A stretch of DNA of 64,000 nucleotides from Aedes albopictus (lineage: Eukaryota > Arthropoda > Insecta > Diptera > Culicidae). The notes beneath the pieces are model-generated. The model saw nothing but the letters and a program-made list of their open reading frames with translations. It searched no databases and was not told the DNA's origin. Shown here one piece after another: positions 61,249 through 64,000 of this stretch. The position numbers and the translations under genes were made by a program. The stretch spans positions 325,776,175 through 325,840,174 of the forward strand of contig NC_085136.1 in assembly GCF_035046485.1 (NCBI RefSeq). Direction: 5' to 3'. Positions within the stretch are counted from its first letter, which is position 1; every line of letters starts with the position of its first letter.

Positions 61249-62961
61249 TCAACATCTCCTGATTCTAGCTGTAAGACTGTGGTACACCAGCTCTCCAAAG
61301 AACACCACCAGGCTTACAATCGATCCGACCCCGAACGCTATCCAGGCCGGCAGCATATCGCCAATTTCCAGCCTGTCCTCATCCTCCGAGAAGTCCGAAC
61401 CATTCCCTCGAAGCCACCGCCTTTGCAAGGCATAATAGTCAATCGTTTCGTCCATCGCCCACTTGCTCAGTAGTCCTGCTTCGAAGAATATCCGTTCGGT
61501 GTAACCAAACATTTCCAACAACGAATCGTACCAGGGCATCCAATATTTGCACACGCACAGTCCGTCGGTTTCATCCAGTATGTAATAGGTAGGCCGACCT
61601 TTTTTGAAGTCGAAATTCACTGGCAAGCGGATGCGATCTTCCATGTACAGCGATGAGCCGAAGTATGCATTCTTGCCATCTAGATCGTCAACCAGATCGT
61701 TTATGTCCAACAGCATTCCGCTGAATTTCTCGTTCCTAAAGAGAGCCATTTGCCTAATTTTTGAGGCCGCCAGTTGAAGTCCCGAGCTGATCAATTCCTC
61801 CACAGTTTCAATCTTCTTTATCGAAGGCTTTTCGATCATGAACGAAATAATCCTCGTTTCGTAGGCGTTTATCATGAGAAAGAAGAATATGATCAATGAG
61901 AGGAAAATAAACTTCTCCCTCACACTGGCTCGGTGTAGATTGTACCGCTCAAAGCCACAGATGATGAGCAGCGTTGGATTGTTCTTGAATAGACGAGGGT
62001 TGGCGAGATGGATGAGCTCAAGAGAGATGACCGTCAGTGTCAATACAATCCATGCAGCCAGAGTAAACGGCCAAAAGAACATCTCCAGCACGTTGATGCT
62101 CCTTGGCATCGGAACAGCAAATACATTTGTGTAAGGAAGAACTTCAAACAACGAACGATACCAGAGAGGTGTTAGCTTATCTACAACATTACAATCCAAT
62201 GATATGATGGCAGCGCGAGACAAGAGAAACTTTGGAAAACATTCAGAATACACTCCAAGTTTGCGATCACAAGGAGCCTCAATGTATCTCGATGTTGCGT
62301 TGAGATAAAGAGCAGTTTCTTCCATCCAATTCTAGTTCTTTAGAGAAATCCGCGCACTACCACTGTAGGGGATGATTCTGCCCTCCATATCAAGAAGTAT
62401 GTTCTTGAACAGTTCATCAGGCTCCAGATATTCTAGATAGCCTGTAACCGTTCCGTTGAATCCTACTCGTATGAATTTTCTGCGCGTCGACTCAATGCAT
62501 ACCATCCGAGTAAAGTCAGTTGTTAAGAAGAAAAGCTTCAGCGATCTCACTGCTGATCGAATACAGCTCTTGCAATCTATCTCGACTAGTATCATTATCC
62601 TCGTGTGCGGATTCATTTTGAGCTGATTGGTGTAGAAATCAACCTTATCACCGTGCACGTTGATGACTACCAGTGCCGGAAACCAGGGTAGTCCCGCTCT
62701 GTGACTCAACAAGGATGAATTGTCGATCACGTATTTGACAACGTGATCCAACCGAGGTGATCTGATCAGATTCTGGAAATCCGGATCGAAATAATTTGCA
62801 CCTCTGGCGTCGAAAAAGACGCATTCAAAACGACCGGGATGCTGACGGGATAGGTACTCGATGGCGGTGATAGTGTAGTTTTGTGCCTTTGGTGATATGG
62901 CTGCAGGGATGGGGGTGCACAGTAATCCAAGCACGACCAGTTGCAGTTCCGATGGCGACAT
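61249..62961 (-). pseudogene. Divergent ionotropic receptor (IR) with one in-frame TAG
   Basis: The start is ATG 62961 (accATGT); upstream TTG-initiated extension is not needed. Residues 1-21 form a signal peptide (hydrophobic core Leu-Val-Val-Leu-Gly-Leu-Leu). A single open frame of 570 codons runs to TGA 61249-61251, broken only by TAG at 62332-62334 (codon 210). The second part contains three hydrophobic segments at about codons 294-317, 350-372 and 536-559, with a Trp/Pro-rich run before the first (Phe-Phe-Trp-Pro-Phe). A ligand-binding-like S2 region lies between segments two and three (Ile-Glu-Thr-Val-Glu-Glu-Leu...). This is the layout of insect IRs, glutamate-receptor relatives that act as cation channels in sensory neurons. 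The canonical glutamate-contacting residues are not evident, as in divergent IRs. No intron is apparent. It may be a young pseudogene, a sequencing error, a segregating null allele or a readthrough gene. Confidence 0.83.
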
Positions 62962-63114
62962 GGTTGCAGGTTGAGCCAAATGCCGTTTCTAAGGTTGATT
63001 GCGATTCGGGTGTGGTACACGCAAACAAGTCGAATGATGAAAGTGCACTTTTCTATCATAACATTAGTTTAATTTGTTTAGATGATATAAGATAATAGAA
63101 CGAACGAAGGTCGC

Positions 63115-63780
63115 TAGTTGAGTCACAGTTGAGACACCATCGGGTACATGGAGCGGAGTCAACGGAACGAATGATTCGATCAGGAGTGCGTGTTCTGCTC
63201 TTATTTTGGACGAGAAGAACACAGCGCGGGCGGCGATGCTGCAGCATGCAATCCGGCAGAACGTAGAACAGTTAGAAACATAAGCGGAAACGGCAGACTT
63301 GTCTCTTACGGATTCTTTGCTGTGCCTTTCACAAGAAACACGTAAGTTCTACCAGAAGCTCAACGCATCTCGCGAAGGCTTCGTGCCGCGAGCAGGGATA
63401 AGGACGGGAACATCTTGGCGGACGAACGTGAGGTGATCGAAAGGTGGAAGCAGCACTACGAGGAATACCCAAATGGTGAATGATTTTTTGGAAAGTCATC
63501 AAGTCGGCTTTGTCGACGGCCGCTCGGATCAGCTCGTGCGACAAATCGTCACAAAAAGGCCGCGAATTATGGAGGGTGTAAATAAACAGCGTATGTGTTT
63601 CGGGCGATCTATCTAATTCGTTCAAATCTCGTCTGAAACTACAACAAGTTGATGGACTCTCATGTCTGCTGTTCAACATCGTCATGGAATGTGTTATGCA
63701 ACAAGCCACGCTCAACAGCCGAGCCACGATTTACAAGATATCCTGCCAATGTGTCTGTTTTGAGGATGAAATAGATAATA
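63115..63780 (+). pseudogene. RTE-clade-like fragment, + strand
   Basis: About 63120-63480 aligns with the - strand copy at about 59500-59890 (aacgaatga, gagaagaacacagcg, acgtgaggtgatcgaaagg). About 63495-63560 reads Gly-Phe-Val-Asp-Gly-Arg-Ser, and about 63655-63780 reads Leu-Leu-Phe-Asn-Ile-Val-Met-Glu and a decayed catalytic motif (Phe-Glu-Asp-Glu). Large internal deletions and stops. Confidence 0.7.
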
Positions 63781-63783
63781 TTA

Positions 63784-63960
63784 GGGGTTGTTCATAAACC
63801 ACGTAGACCAAAATTTGGCCATCTCAGACCCCCTCCCCCTTCGTAGACTACAAAAATTACAAAATTTGTATGGAAAAATTTTAAAATTTGTATGGAGCGT
63901 AGACTTTGGCTAGATCCCCCCCTCCCCCCAAAAAGTCTACGAGGTTTATGAACGGCCCCT
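63784..63960. mobile_element. TA-flanked MITE with GGGGTTGTTCATAAACC ends
   Basis: The left end ggggttgttcataaacc and right end ggtttatgaacggcccc are inverted. TA at 63782-63783 and 63961-63962. Interior has cccctccccc and gtagac/gtctac pairs. 177 bp. Confidence 0.85.
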
Positions 63961-64000
63961 TACTTGAACATTTAGAACGCTGTTGTCTACTACTGTTCAC

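Noticed and set aside
62306..62341. A small intron that would remove the in-frame TAG of the receptor
   Set aside because: The only GT...AG pair enclosing the TAG without shifting far is about 29 nt, shorter than insect introns, and frames on either side are already continuous.

Overview
The window is insect nuclear DNA and almost certainly comes from a culicine mosquito, most likely Aedes. The reasons are several Feilai-type tRNA-derived SINEs with the classic head and tail, long introns filled with nested transposons, dense foldback MITEs, an I-clade LINE with RNase H, RTE-clade LINE pieces, and a divergent ionotropic receptor. The species itself is an inference. There is no operon logic, and nothing prokaryotic, CRISPR-like or viral was recognised.

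Two host genes can be supported. The first, on the + strand, has nine coding exons between 21941 and 48571. They form the 3' part (about 579 residues) of a cysteine-rich, extracellular, apparently membrane-tethered protein that resembles the insect family with DUF7042 to DUF7045 ectodomains. Its 5' exons lie outside the window or were not recognised. Two introns exceed 11 kb and are packed with repeats. The second, on the - strand at 61249-62961, is a single-exon divergent ionotropic receptor. It is open from signal peptide to last membrane segment except for one in-frame TAG.

Layout. 1-9.7 kb holds a degenerate minisatellite, a cluster of SINEs and a foldback MITE. 9.7-13.7 kb holds a second minisatellite family (with an orientation flip), a MITE split by a SINE, and GAGT-rich DNA. 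13.7-18.4 kb holds a decayed Jockey-like piece and a short ORF1-only retroposon with intact target duplications, whose reading frame is split by a 769-bp foldback hAT-type MITE. 18.4-21.7 kb holds two more MITEs and GAGT-rich DNA. 22-33.4 kb is the first giant intron, with RTE remnants, a MITE split by a short LTR element with identical LTRs, minisatellites, a SINE split by a MITE, and a TA-flanked foldback. 33.4-35.1 kb is a compact five-exon cluster. 35.1-47.4 kb is the second giant intron, with a solo LTR, a foldback with a 500-N gap in its centre, and hAT- and TA-type MITEs. 47.4-48.9 kb holds the last three exons and a poly(A) signal. 50.7-53.3 kb is a large pogo-like foldback with unequal tandem arms. 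53.4-59.1 kb is a decayed I-clade LINE carrying a SINE in its endonuclease. 59.1-63.8 kb is the receptor gene between oppositely oriented copies of one RTE family. 63.8-64 kb is a TA-flanked MITE.

Most elements are placed by their own hallmarks (terminal inverted repeats, target-site duplications, LTRs, motifs), all read by eye. Family names beyond that are from memory and were not searched. No single undescribed system stands out. The best candidates are the receptor with one nonsense codon, the ORF1-only retroposon, the orphan ORF in the short LTR element, and the long RNA-like hairpin upstream of the I-clade ORF1.
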